A stretch of DNA of 64,000 bases from Madurella fahalii (lineage: Eukaryota; Ascomycota; Sordariomycetes; Sordariales). The position numbers and the translations under genes were made by a program. The notes under the pieces were generated by a model, which saw nothing but the letters and a program-made list of their open reading frames with translations, did no database searches and was not told the origin of the DNA. Location of the stretch: positions 3,658,001 to 3,722,000 of the forward strand of contig CM056876.1 of assembly GCA_029876055.1 (NCBI GenBank), read 5' to 3'. The first letter of the stretch is position 1; every line of letters starts with the position of its first letter. This document shows positions 33,501 to 45,851 of this stretch, in pieces.

Positions 33501-35251
33501 GTCCGGTCGCGCACCCACGACGTGCTTCGACACCGCAGCACCGCGAGCAGGTCGCCGGCTCCGGTCACCTTGTGCTGCCGAAGCCGCTGCACGATGGTCG
33601 TGGCGAGCCAGTACCCCCGCGACGCGGACGCGGGTGAGGCAGCGAGAATATCCTCGTCGAGGTCCTTGATAAGCGGCCGGCGGCTGTTGGGGTTGGGGTT
33701 CTTGAAAAGCACTTTGACCGTTTTGGACATGAGCAGCTCAAGCGCCGTCCAGCCACGGGTAAACCACGTAGAAAGTACGAGGGCGATACAAGGCCCGCCC
33801 ATGTCATCCCATGGAAAGTCGAGAAGGTAACGGTCATGGACAACTGTGCAGTGGGCGTGCGAATAGTTCTCGTGTAGCCTTTGGATGGCTTTGGCCCGCG
33901 CCTTGGGCTCCGCCGGAATGGATATCGCATCCCACCATATAGCCTTGCAGTTGAGCTCCTCGGCGATGTCGGCGAAGTAGTTGAATAGGCATTCGTTGAC
34001 GGTTCCTGGAGGCTGCAACCCGACGCCCGTGCCGTCGGCCCAGACGTGCGAGATGGCAATGTAGGGGTCTCGCTGTCCACTGGTGGGATTGTCGGAGCAG
34101 GACCAGGCCGTGCTCCCGCCCTCGTGGATTGCCTGTTCTAGCCGCTCTACTGGGAATGTCTTCATACGACAGCTGTCGGGCTTCCCCTGACACTTGTGGA
34201 GCTGTACGGCCTTGGTGCTATCCATCTGCGACCATTGACACTTGGATGGGATGCATGTCTCGTGGTCGCGGTGGCGAAACAAGAAATCGTCGTCGCCACG
34301 CTGCTGGTATCTCATGACTTGTTCCAGAGCGTCGATAAGGTCAGGCAGGTCGGCTTCTTTACGGTCGGTGACGTCCACGAGATTCCAGACGCGGTTCTTG
34401 CAGAGTCCCATCTCTTCAATACGCACCACCGCCCGTTCAATAGGCGGCATGACGACGTGGGTAGGCAGCAGCCGGCGATCCCAGCGGCCGAAGCCGCGAG
34501 GTCCAACACCTGCCTCTGCTTGGATCCTCGCGGCCCAGTATATAAGGCCAGCGACGCCGGCAAGGTCAAAGCTCACTCCGACGCTCTTTCGCCCGTCTAG
34601 AGAGCGCACCAAGTACCGGCCCCCCTGCCCGATGCGCACGCAGCGCCTAAGCAAGAGGCTACAGCTGGAAGCGACGCGTACCAGGTGTGTGTGGGCGATG
34701 GACTGCTTCTCTTCATGGCTCATGGCGGCCTGGCAGGACATGGCTATCAAGACCCAGTTACGGAAGGACGTCCAGTCGCATTTCGGGGCGCACTCTGCCA
34801 TGCGCTCCCTGATACGCTTGCAGGCTTGGTTTTGGCAGTCGCGGATGCGGGCCTCGACACAGAGCTGGCCAAGCTGCAAGAGGAAACTGACCTTTTGCGC
34901 GTGTGGGAAGAGTTCCCGAAGCTTCAGCCACATGTCTTTACGGTTTACCGCGTTCGGGCAATCCGTGGCATAGGATGGAGCGGGGACGGTGAGAGGCTGG
35001 TTTGGCCGTATTCTGATAGCCAGTTTCCCGTTCCCAGTCCTTCCACCGTTAACACCCTCGAAACTCTCCGATTCCGTCTCCTCGGGGTCAAGCTCATCGT
35101 CGGATTCCGGGCAGCTGGCCTTTGTATCGCCAGTGCCGATCATCACGTGGTAAAAATATGCCCCGGGGATTGCGGGAGTAGCAGTCTTCGGGCAAATTAG
35201 CTGACATCACTGGCTTGACCCAGACTGGGAACATACCGGCGGCGACGCCAT
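30533..35251 (-). CDS. HET-domain protein with TPR-like and coiled-coil regions
   Basis: Two exons: 35251-35237 (Met-Ala-Ser-Pro-Pro) and 35185-30533, joined in phase 0 by a 51-bp intron (GTATGT donor, AGCTAAT branch, GAAG acceptor), for 1555 residues. The HET domain starts near 377: DPYIAISHVWADGTG, IWWDAISIP, then WFTRGWTALELL near 480. HET proteins trigger incompatibility-type cell death after non-self recognition in Pezizomycotina. From about 880 to 1180 there are helical TPR-like repeats (LGDVYVEHGRIWDAAEMYE, LTILYAGRGDMTKATEAY). From about 1230 to 1390 lies a highly charged coiled coil built of roughly 15-residue units ending in RR-x-E/A-E. The final 100 residues are less protein-like and may hide an unrecognised intron. 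The large size and modular build suggest a receptor-like or scaffold role, which is inference. Confidence 0.85.
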
Positions 35252-37681
35252 GGCGAATAGCACGGAGTTTGGGAAAGAAAATGAAATAGACCCCAAGGAG
35301 GACAGAGGTGGTGAGCTGGGGATTGGGAGTCAGGGAGTGGGATTGGGAACTGGAGATGTATCCCCCCAGGAGTCAAGTGATCAATGCCCTATGAGCACTG
35401 ATTGCTTTCTGTCGGTTGGGACAGACCTCGCAGTCTGCTGGCCGGCGGGCAGTTCATTCACTATGGACGGTCGTACTGCACGCCGTTTTCGAATGCCCGT
35501 GGGTGGCCCACAGCGGCCTGTCAGCGGTGGGCGCTGATCAGCAGCCATGTCAAGACCCCAATGAATTGTCCCACATCATCGGGCATCAAAGTGCGCAGCA
35601 TTACAGCATGTAGGTAAACGATTGACGGGTCCTTTGCGATAGTTGACTAACCGGTTTAAGTAATTACGTGCACTCAATCAGCGAAGCGTGGGTCAAGTCG
35701 ACTCAAATTGAGGCAAAGCAAAAAGCGAAAGGGTGTAGAGTGCGGCCGGCAACCCGTCCCGGGGGCCACGGCCATATTTCGGGACCGACATCTCCAACAA
35801 CACGAGAGAACCCATCACAGATTATTCACAACATGTTTCAAGTATGAACCTAAACCAAATCCGGTTGAACCTTTCTTATGCCTTCGTTAAACATGTCGTA
35901 TCACATTGACTCAGCCATCCCAACGACAAGGAATAAAAAGCGGACGCTCAGCCCGCTGGCCGGGGGGTCGGGAGTTCCTCCGTCGCAGCGAAGCAGAAGA
36001 ACAAAGGTCGGGACCAGATTTTTTCTACCAAACCCCAGACAAGGACCCTAAGATGGCTTTCGTGTGGTTATCTCCCGGCAAGGCCTTGATGGCAAGCGCG
36101 TTACTTCGCCGCAACGCGGATATCATCAACCAATGGCAGTCTCGGAGACTCGCGAGAAAGAGGCGGAACATGGGTGGTATTCTTCCCGTACTCCTACTTG
36201 CGGGGTACAATATCGTACGGAGGGCGTTGGCGCACTGCCGGCCTAGTATAATACCGGTTGCTTCGTCCTCGATTTGCTGGCTTCCGCTTTCACCGCCCTG
36301 CTCGATACTTCTGGAGGTGAGCCCTTCCTCGCGGCGTCACATTGATTACAAGCTGATGCATATCAAATGGCGAACAACTGGGTCTTGCGTTCTCTGCCGT
36401 TTCCTCGAGACTTTATTTAGATAACCGCTTGAACCAGAGTAGTCTTCTGAATGCTGCCGAGAGCCCGACAACCCACTGGTCCGAGCTAAGCGGCCGCCTA
36501 CCTTCGGTCCTGGAGGCAGGAATGGGAATCCCCTTTCCGTACCCGCTAGTTAAAGCTAACTCATATACGAAACCTATCCAGCATCCGCCTTCTCAGTATT
36601 ATCCTAAACTTGACCGTAAAATAGGCTTGAATTATATCCTGTCGATACCTTCATTGTCTAGAACCTCGACGGCGCAGCTAACGCAGGCCCATGCCCTTGG
36701 GTTTCAAAATAGCAAGAGCGCAAATAATTGTCCGAAGTTTAGACTATAGGGGTCCGGAACCGGGGGGAAAGGAAGGTGGGGTGGGTGGGAACTAGTAGAG
36801 CACTCCGGCGAATTGACAACCCTTGTGGCACTGATTGAACGGGGAAGATCCTATCAGGCAAGTTTCACGGCGGGGAAGCAAGCCGTTAAACCGGCATCTA
36901 GCCAATGGAAATTATAGTTCATCACAATTGCAACAAACACGCTGCAGTCCCTGCGTGGGAGCACATCAGTCCGCCGCATCGGACACCCTGCCCCGCATGT
37001 CCGGAAACCTCGGTGACGGGAATATAGCCTCCTCGGTCTATCTTATGCCAGATACCCGAGAACTCAGGGTATGAGACTCGCAGCCCAGGGGGCTAATGGC
37101 TGCCCCGCTTTCAGCTACATATGTGTGACTTACAGGGGTTGACATAGGCCATCGCTAATTCGTGTCTAAGACACTCGCTGCGTGTTCAGTGGTGACAGCA
37201 GATCAAATTCCGCAGTGCGCTGCGCTGAAATGCCTGCGCGAAAGTGGGTTCCGGCAAACAAGAGTGGCCCGGCGGCCTGGCGAGGTGGGTGTCATAACGC
37301 GTGATGCAGCTCCTGTTAATGTGTTGAGGGTTTATTGGCGGGTAGCTCTTGATCTTGTGCATTCCGCATACAACGTGCCACGTAATGCCAAACAATGGCA
37401 TAACGCCTTACGTGCCGATCGCGGGGGGCCAACCGATCAAGGTTTTTACCGCCTCATTTCCTGGAGTGCGAGGTGTGTCGGGCATGAGGCTTATTTGTCC
37501 CCGACGCCCTGCATGCTTCGGTCTCTTACCGACGCCGTCCAAAAGTTCCCACCGAAAAGAGTACGAGAAACGCCATCTCCCCTTGTTGAGAACTTTATAT
37601 CAACTGTGTGAGGGGAAGGGCTGAAGCACGCGGGACTCTCAAGGCTCCATCACCGGCCGAGGAAATCGAAACCCATTGAGC
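35252..37681. other. Divergent intergenic region
   Basis: This is the promoter region for the HET/TPR gene (-) and the coiled-coil gene (+). An ATG frame at 36053-36424 (124 codons, beginning MAFVWLSPGKAL) has a hydrophobic stretch but poor protein-like quality, so I leave it out. Nothing else was seen. Confidence 0.4.
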
Positions 37682-38263
37682 ATGGCTCCATCTGCTACCC
37701 TCGTTCAACCCGTGCGGACGAATGGGGCCGACAGGTATTCGGCCCCATCGTCGGTAGTAGACAACAACAGCAACTTGAACTTTGCAGGCCAATCGCCGCC
37801 GGGATCGATCAACAGTACGTTTCGAAGCGTACCCTCGCTAGAGAAACGTAGTAACACGCTGCCCTCACCAGATCGGCGAAGCACACCCACCGGGGTCTCG
37901 GGCCGGCGCATAGCTGGGCAGCCCCTGCTGGAAATGGCTGGCTACCGAAGCGATGGTGATGACGACCTCGGCGACCGGTCAAAGATCAACTGGGATCCGG
38001 CGAGCAACGCACTACATCGGTTACAGGACAAGGTCAACAATCTAAGGAGTGTGATTGAGGCCCTGGCCGCTAATGTTGAGGAGGAAATCAGAAAGAAGGA
38101 CAAGGAATTGAGACGGCTGAGGGAGGAGAATCAAGCATTGCGGGATATGCTAGACCAGTCGGGCACAAGAACTAACGACATGACTATGAGGGTAAAGGAG
38201 ATTGAGCAAGAAGTTGATTTGGCTTCCAAGAGAGCTTCGGGGATCCTGGATACCATTAGATGA
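37682..38263 (+). CDS. Coiled-coil protein, 193 residues
   Basis: A single exon; the start is the ATG at 37682 (MAPSATLVQPV). Residues 1-95 are Ser/Pro/Asn-rich and probably disordered, including SPDRRSTPTGVSGRR. Residues from about 105 to the end form a continuous coiled coil with heptad-like hydrophobic spacing: ALHRLQDKVNNLRSVIEALA, EEIRKKDKELRRLREENQ, then a last helix through MRVKEIEQEVDLA. No catalytic motif is present. It may be an adaptor or oligomerising protein. Codon use and the clean stop support a real gene; its function is unknown. Confidence 0.7.
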   Translation: MAPSATLVQPVRTNGADRYSAPSSVVDNNSNLNFAGQSPPGSINSTFRSVPSLEKRSNTLPSPDRRSTPTGVSGRRIAGQPLLEMAGYRSDGDDDLGDRSKINWDPASNALHRLQDKVNNLRSVIEALAANVEEEIRKKDKELRRLREENQALRDMLDQSGTRTNDMTMRVKEIEQEVDLASKRASGILDTIR

Positions 38264-41200
38264 TTTTAAGATTCACTGAAAACTGCGGCAGTGGTAATTA
38301 TCATGGATTAATCTCTTGCCGAGAGTAATCGCAATTTTCCTTTTCCGCGCTGTTCCATCATTGAATCCCCGCAACGTCCTCTTACAGTTTTTTAGTGAAG
38401 TGCTGAATGTTATTAAACCGATGCCCAAAGCGGGAGTTCCAGTTGCTAGAGAGAGCACCAGAGGGCCCTGATGGTATTAATGAGAGGTTGTGTAACAAAT
38501 GACTAAAATAACTGGCGAATAGCTTGTATATCTAGCTTGTTGTAGATATTGAGTTTTATTGCTTAATTAGTTGATGGAGAGATCTCCGACCGGAACACTA
38601 TACCCTCAATGTGTATAGGAAACAATCTGGAATGTGCCCCTTAGGTCTTGAGCCATCCTCCAGGCCTTTGGGTCCTTTCTGTGCTCGTGGCCTTAAGGTT
38701 TGAGGCTCTGGTTTAGGCCTATTGCTAAGACCCATAGTACTAGTACGTAATATAAATGACGGGTGTCACATTTACGAACGTGGGGTGTGGCGGTATAAAA
38801 AAAAGACTTTCCCTTCTATTTTTATGACATGTAATTACCTAGGAAAGCGGCATTACTTCGCGCCTAGAAACCCCCAGCAAGCGCTAATACTTCCGGTACT
38901 AAATAAAGTTATGTGCCCATCTTCGCTCTATACATGGTATTCCCAGATAGCTCGGCTTACCTCTGGTCTACCTCCTCCTTACCGGTTTGTGACCTAAGAA
39001 ACAATATAAGAGAGCCGGTCGAGAAATGTCTATATGATTCAACCAGCTAGTCCTGCACTGTTTCTCAAGCTTCATTCGGGAGCCGGAGTATTTATGTAAG
39101 TCATGATCATCGCCAAACTCTGCCGTCTCCTAATGCTTTTGGCTATCTATATGTATCTTACGGGAGGCCATTCCCTTTAGCTTCCAGAGTCATGGCAGAG
39201 GGAGGGTTGCTACCCGAACTTTTTTTTTCCAACATTCAGAATCAATTTGGGCTCATTTGTTGAGCTAGCGAGATGCGTCGAGTTCACCAGCAACTCACTT
39301 CACAATGCCTCCTATCCGTACATCCGACTTCAACATCGCCTGTGTCGTGTTCGGCTGTTTTCCGTGCCTATTCGTGCCATTATTACAAGGTGGGGGGGGG
39401 GGGGCTCTTTACCTCAGAATTTCGTGAGCAAGTCTTAAACTATACTGACCGTGACCATTGCCGTTCCCGAACTAGCTCTCCAGTAGTTATTGCGCTCATA
39501 AGCCGACGTAGTCGCTAGTCCAAGCGTAACAAGCTTCTTGGAGCCAAGAAGATGGGCGGGCATCGACGCTGAACTGCAGACAACAACGCAAGGCTTTACT
39601 TAACATGTTTTATCAATCTAGATGATGCTGGCCAGCGTCCTGCTGAGCTTAAACTGACGCTAAATTAGCGATTGGTTCCCCGAGAAAACCGTTGAGGACT
39701 CATTCAAACCCACTGTTGACATTCTTCTTTGATTGGGAAATCTTGCTAAATCTTGCGGGAGCCTGTCCTTGGGCCTTGTTCGTGCCCAGTCTACGGCTGG
39801 AGTGGAACCAACAGATATCTCCCCGCCGTTTTGGCGCGCTGTTTGCCTTTCGGTTGCCATGGATTTTCGCCCAAGCGCCCACCCAGCGTCTTGATTCTCT
39901 GTAAACTGAATTAGCTGGAACCCGACGTGAGAAGCCTGAAGGAGGTCACCTTCATGAGGTACTTTGATTGGTGTCTCGGTGATATTCTACCTGCACATTG
40001 GGCTAGAGTTTCTGAGCACCGAAATCACTTGGTTGATGGACAGGAAAGAGCTGATGTGATGGGGCCGTACAACGGCTCGCAAGTTTCTATATGGTTTCTT
40101 GTGATTTCCCACATAATTAGTAAGGTTGGCCATCCGGGAAAGTTACCAAACTTGACCAATGAAAAGCATCAAACTGATAGCTTGTCATAGATTGTCTTGG
40201 CCTCTCAATCCCTGCCTACCAAGCCTTGATGCACACAGTACATCATATACATTTCGAAAGACGGTAACGTGATCACCGTATCGTATCAGTGGCTTTTGGG
40301 ACACCGATTGTACATCTTGAAGCACCACGCTGAAATTAGTAAAATGGTGGATGTCAAGCATGAGATGAAGAGGGCCTGGCGAATGGAGCATGAGCACTTA
40401 GGCCGGGTCGGATCTTCTCCTTGATGGCCTGAGTCCATGACGAATCGGAATGAAGGTGCTGAGGTGTCACGATGCCGTCGTCACCTGCCTAACAGGGTCG
40501 CAAAATCCGATAATAACCTGAGCTGTCGGACTCGGCGGCGATCTAGGCGAAGATGTTGCGTGAATGGTGAACCCGTAAATAGTGGGGTAATCTTGGCTGG
40601 GAGGATGCTTTGAAAAGCTGGTGGCTATCGCCGACGCCGACATCGTCATCACATGTTGCGGACGCTGATAACTCGAGATTGCCGATTTGTGACATCCCTA
40701 GCGTGGAACAAAGACGGCCGTCAGGAACACACCAGGGGCACCAGCAGGTGGTAGCTGGGACGAAGCTGGCCTAAAAAGTAAAACTGTAACCATATCATCC
40801 CGAGTAGCCTAGCTCATGGCGACGAACCAGATTGATTCGTGTCTTACCATCATTTCGCACCGGTGTTAAGCACAAGTCACCGAGCCATCTTGGCAATCTG
40901 GTGTTGCAAGCCACCGATAATCGGAAGTCCGGACAGGGAGGGTATCACAAAGCCTCAAGAACTTAACCGTCGAAAAGCGCGTCATCGAGTGCCCGGCATC
41001 TAGGTCTTGCTCTCAGCACGTGGGACTTTGGTCGCTGACTACGGACTTGTTTGGTGTATTACACAACATGGGGAGCTAACCACCCACGGAGAATTCTGTT
41101 CCCTTCATTTCTCGGGTTCACCAGCAAAGATCGTGACCCGCTCACTGCGCCGGGGGAAGGCCGGGCTCCATGCAAATGCCGCTCCAAGCATTACTGTCCG

Positions 41201-41572
41201 ACATTTTAGCATGACGGCGAGCACTTTTATGTCTCAAGGCAGGGGGCCAAGGCTGAGGAAAGTACCGTGCCTGGGCGACATCAGTAGCGGGTTGCCGTCC
41301 CAAAAACTTGTAGGTGACATCTGGCCACCTGCATGGGCCCGGGAACAGCGAGGCTACACCTCGGTTGCACAACATTCAAAATTCCCTAGCCTGACCGCGC
41401 TTACAAAAGGATGCAGGCCCGCCTAGCCCACCGTCCCAGATGGGTCTTGAAAGACACGGACATATTAGAACCTTGAGCCCCGATCCAAGACTTGGCGATT
41501 CCCATTAACGAGCGGGCTAACATATGGTAGTGTTCCCCACAAATAGGGACGTTGGGTTAGCACCACGCCAAC
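38264..41572. other. Long intergenic tract, no gene seen
   Basis: 3.3 kb with no supported gene. There is a run of 13 G at 39392-39404. A frame starting ATG at 39305 encodes a short hydrophobic peptide up to that run but has no clear partner exon. The rest is of moderate GC without coding quality. The last 200 bases are the P450 promoter. Confidence 0.4.
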
Positions 41573-43468
41573 ATGGGGCTTAGCATATGGCTGGCCGGGA
41601 TGGTGGTAAGCTCATTACTGGGGTATGTGTACTGGGGCCTGTTTCCGGTTCCGCTGCCGGGCATACCGTATGATGTCAAGTCTTCAAAACGACTGCTGGG
41701 GGATCTAAACCAAATCAAGGAGCAGGGGAGACTATCTCGAGAGATCACCGAGGGCATGTTCGCCGTCGCTCGCAGGTTGCGATCTCCCATCGCCCAACTT
41801 CTTGGAACGGCTTGGTCCAGGAAGATCGTTGTGGTGGATGATGCACGCGAAGCTGAGGACATCCTCACTCGCCGGCACCAAGACTTCGACCGATCCATGG
41901 TGACGTCGCAGTTCTTCATACCCATGTTTCCACACTCGACAATATCACAGGCGACAACCCCAGGTTTAAAAGCTCAGAAACGGCTGTGGTCGGGTGTCAT
42001 GAGCCCGGCCTTTCTCGACGGGGTAGTTGCACCGCATATCCAACAATCTGCTCAGGAGCTTGTCGAGCTCTGGCGCCTCCGAGCGAGGCGGTCTGAGAAT
42101 GAGTCATTTGACGTGTCAGAAGACTTTGCCAAAACCGCCCTTGATGCGATTTGGGCGGCTATTCTGGGCTCGCAACTGGGAGTCATGCGAAGGGAAATCG
42201 AGCGGTTTGAGGCGGCGTCCGGCAAAAGAGGCACCTCAAATCCTCCGTATACGGTCCCCGAAACACCCTGCAATGTGGCGTCAGCTGCAGTGGTGCAGGA
42301 AGCTGTAGAGTACCTCAACAAGATTGTTGACGTGGGCTTTACCTCGGTTTGGCCACGCCTGAGCTTCTTCCTGATCCAACTCACCCCAACCTATCGGCGC
42401 TTCAAAAGGATCACCGACGACGGAATCCGGGACTTGATGGCCCGCGCGGTCGGGAGGTATCAGCGGATCGAGACTCTCGAGTCCGAAACCGATGGCGAGG
42501 AGCTCGATACCTGCGCCATGGACCTGGTGCTGCGGCGGGAGGTCCTCACGGCAAGAAAATCCGGACATTCTCTCCCCGACCCTACCAAAGACCCATCCAT
42601 GCTCGAGGAACTTCTGTTCATGCTTATCGCCGTAAGAACTCCCGCCCCCTCCTATTTCCCCCCCTTAAACCCAACCAACCCTAACACCCCGCTTCCCCTT
42701 TTCATTTCCAGGGCCACGAATCAACCGCCAGTTCGCTATCATGGTTCGTCAAGCTCATCGCGCTCCATCCAACCGTGCAATCCGCCCTCCGCAGCGCCCT
42801 GCAATCCGCTTTCCCCAACGACCAGTCGCCCCCCGCCGCGGCCATCCTCGCCGCCCCGCTCCCTTACCTCGACGCCGTGCTCGAGGAAACCATCCGCGTC
42901 TCCGCGCCCGCGGGCATTATCGCGCGCGTGGCCAGGGTCGACACCACCATCCTCAGCTGCCCCATCCCCAAGGGCACGCACGTCCTGATGAACACGCGGT
43001 TCCAGGCGCGCCCGGCGTGGACGGTGAGTGAGGACGTGCGCAGCGAGTCCAGCCGCGTGGGGCAGGTTAAGCGGGCGAAGGGTGGGGGCTTGGAGGGGCC
43101 GAGCGGGCAGGAGCTGGATCGGTTTGACCCGCGGCGGTGGCTGGTGGTGGATGAGGAGACCGGGAGGGAGGTGTTTGACGGTAACGCGCTGCCGAGTTTG
43201 GTGTTTGGGGGCGGGTATCGGGGGTGTTTTGGTAAGTGCTGTTCGTGGCTCTTGATTAGGCTGGGGTGGTCGGTGAGAGATTGCTGACTAAAATGGTGCT
43301 TCTGGTGTAGGCAAGAAGTTGGCGATGAAGGAGATGCGAATCATCATTACGCTGATGATTTTGAATTTTGAGTTTCTGCCGTTGTTTGCGGAGTTGTCGA
43401 GCATGGCAGCCGAGGAGAGACTGTTCCGTAGGCCGAGGACGTGTCATGTCAAACTGCGGCCGTTGTGA
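41573..43468 (+). CDS. Cytochrome P450 monooxygenase
   Basis: Three exons (41573-42631, 42712-43231, 43311-43468) give 578 residues; introns have GTAAGA and GTAAGT donors and CAG/TAG acceptors, and phases fit. An N-terminal membrane anchor (WLAGMVVSSLLGYVYWG) is followed by a Pro-rich hinge PVPLPGIPY. The I-helix oxygen-binding motif AGHEST spans the first splice junction, the K-helix motif is EETIR, and the heme loop is FGGGYRGCFG with the ligand Cys at about 525, just before the second junction. It is an ER-anchored haem-thiolate enzyme that oxidises small molecules using a P450 reductase. The substrate cannot be inferred. It is isolated here, with no biosynthetic core gene beside it, so a detoxification role is as likely as secondary metabolism. 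Confidence 0.93.
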
Positions 43469-44006
43469 AAGCTAGAGTTGCCGTGGCATCTGCTTTTGCT
43501 GGTCTTGGTTTGTTTGTGGTAGCTATTGCATGTTGGCTGAGTTAGATGGAGGTATTTTCTTGGTCCTTTCACTGAGGTTCTGACTCTTATGGTAGAGTGC
43601 TAGCTTTTCGAGATTTGCAAATAGAATCGATCATTTATACTGTGCTGCCCGAATGATGGTAGTGGTGAATAGTCCCTGAATATTAAAGTGATTTCGAGTT
43701 CCCCAGATCATGTTCTCAATGCAAGACCTCACGGAGTCCGGACATACGATAATAATACCAAGTTTTGGTTCCAACGAGTTGCAAGCGTCAAGTGATAATA
43801 CGGGTTAGGGTTTCTTGCGCCTGCAAAAGGACCAGGCGGGAAAGTGGGGAACTGGCTGCCGCTTAATCTCAAGCACTGGACCCATATTTTCGCTCGCAAC
43901 AGCCAATAATATGCCGCGGCTTTGCTCGCACAACTGCATCGACTCTCCTCGCGGGTATGCGAATATCGACTTCGTTCTACCTGCCTCTCCATCTGGTTCG
44001 CCCAAA
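43469..44006. other. Intergenic
   Basis: This holds the 3' end of the P450 gene and the upstream region of the FAR1/ankyrin gene. The short frames are not convincing. Confidence 0.5.
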
Positions 44007-45557
44007 ATGTCAAATACCTATCTGAACAAACAGCAATTCCGGGCTCCTTCAGGCCTCCAGCCTGCAATCCCCTTTGTATGCGTTGTCTTCTTTCACTCGA
44101 GCTCCGCGTGCTGATTGACGCAGGAACGGCCAACCCCGCGCTCAGGAACATCCCAGCGACCGAGGGTTGAGACGCCTATCCAACCGCCCCAGATCCCGAC
44201 ACACACCCCCGCAGCACGGCAGCTCCACGCCGCGGCGGCATCGACGCGCCCCATATATCGGGTACGGCAACCCCCACAAGTACAGGAGCCGTCGCAGCAA
44301 CCGCCAAATCCCCAGCAAGACCAACAGCCTCAGCTGGACCAGAATTTGCAAAACGCTGAGCGGGCATACCTCAACACGTACCGTCCGCTGCACACCCCGC
44401 AGGTGCAGCCCGTCTACCATACCGCTGGCGAAGGCCGCCCGCCCAGTCCGCCTTCTCACCTGTCATACCACTTCCAGCAGCTTGCGCGAGCGCTCCAGGT
44501 CGACGAAAATGGCTTAGACGCAACTCCTCAGGGGCACACGCCCCAGCAGACCCTCCCTCCCCAAGCATCACCGCAACAGCATCCGGGCAGGCAGGACCAG
44601 TCGCAGCCCCCCGGTAGGTCAAAGGATGAGTCCATGGAAGATGCCGACGACTCGGACTCAGACGGCGGAGACGGCGGGGCGGACGGCAACGGAATGCCCA
44701 AGCGGCCCCTTGCCCCACTTGTGCAGCCTGTGACTCCCCTCCAGCTGCCAACCGTGCGGCCGACTCTCTTGCTCGGTCCGTACAACACGCGGCAAGAAGC
44801 CATGAACGCCGTCATGGAGTATGCCATTGCTCAGGGCTACATGCTCGTGCAGTCTGGCTGCGCCAAGGCGAAGACCCCCGGAGGCGGCTATAGCAAAGAG
44901 GCGCCGGTGGTGCGCATAGACTTGCAGTGCGACCGGGGCGGCACCTGCAAAAACGCCGGGACAGGCAAGCGCAAGCGGCCGACGCACAAAATCGGCTGCC
45001 CGACGCGCCTGAAGCTGGTATGCCGGAAGCGAGATGCTTCCATGTGGTTCATCGACCCGCGCTGTGAGCAGCACAACCACGACCTGAATCCCAATAACAT
45101 GGAGTCCCTTGCTAGTTACCGCCGCTGGCGCCGCCTCCAATCCGGTGGGAGCCCGGTTGAGTCACACAAGGAGCGTTACGAGCGCACTCGCAAGCCTAAG
45201 GTGCCGCAACCGCCGCCACCGGTGCCAGCCCCGAGATTCCACAGTGCCGGGCCGCAGCCCCCACCGCCGCCGGCGACCCCTGTGCACATGGCTGCGCTTA
45301 AGGGACAGGTCAAAATCCTGGAGATTTTGCTCAACAAGGGCGCTGATATCAACGTCATCGACTCGACCGGCCGCACCCCATTGCACTGCGCAGTCGAGGG
45401 GTCACGCATGGATACCGTCAAGTTGCTCGTCGATCGTGGGGCTGATGTATCACTGACTGATTCCAAGGGTGTGAGCCCACTCCAGATAGCCGTGGAGAAG
45501 GGGATGGAGGACGCCGTCTTGTTGTTTATCGAGAAGGGCGCGGATCCGAATAAATGA
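44007..45557 (+). CDS. FAR1-like zinc-binding and ankyrin-repeat protein
   Basis: Proposed exons 44007-44075 and 44124-45557 give 500 residues; the 48-bp intron (GTATGC donor, GCAG acceptor, phase 0) supplies an ATG that the long frame lacks. Residues 24-225 are Pro/Gln-rich and disordered, with an Asp/Ser acidic patch. At about 235-345 a FAR1-type DNA-binding fold is visible: GPYNTRQEAMNAVMEYAIAQGY, LQCDRGGTCKN, RPTHKIGCPTRLKLV, then HNHDLNP, giving the C-x-C-H-x-H layout of WRKY/GCM1-like fingers found in Mutator-type transposases. At 405-500 three ankyrin repeats follow (TPVHMAALKGQVKILEILL, TPLHCAVEGSRMDTVKLLV, SPLQIAVEKGMEDAVLLFI). There is no transposase catalytic domain, so this looks like a host regulator with a transposon-derived DNA-binding domain, presumably nuclear. 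Confidence 0.8.
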
Positions 45558-45851
45558 GCCGCTGCTGCAGGGAGAAGGCATTGTGTAGCCGCATTTCGTG
45601 TCCTGCATTCGACGAAACGGCAGAACATTAAGCCTAATGAGTATGAATATTGTCATACTTCCCTATTACGGTCCCGACTTACGCCACAAGGTTGCCTTGA
45701 CCGCAGGAGATGCAGCTCCTGTCTCCCAGCAAACCTTTCCTGGACAACCCCTTGCTCGCCGGTTTCCACCAATTCAGCCACGACCCGTCTTCCCACTTCT
45801 TTCGAAACCGTTACCACGCCCGCCGTCTACCATTCGTCTTCATTCGTCACA

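Noticed and set aside
36053..36424. 124-codon plus-strand ATG frame starting MAFVWLSPGKAL
   Set aside because: No family resemblance, no splice context, and composition like the surrounding intergenic DNA.
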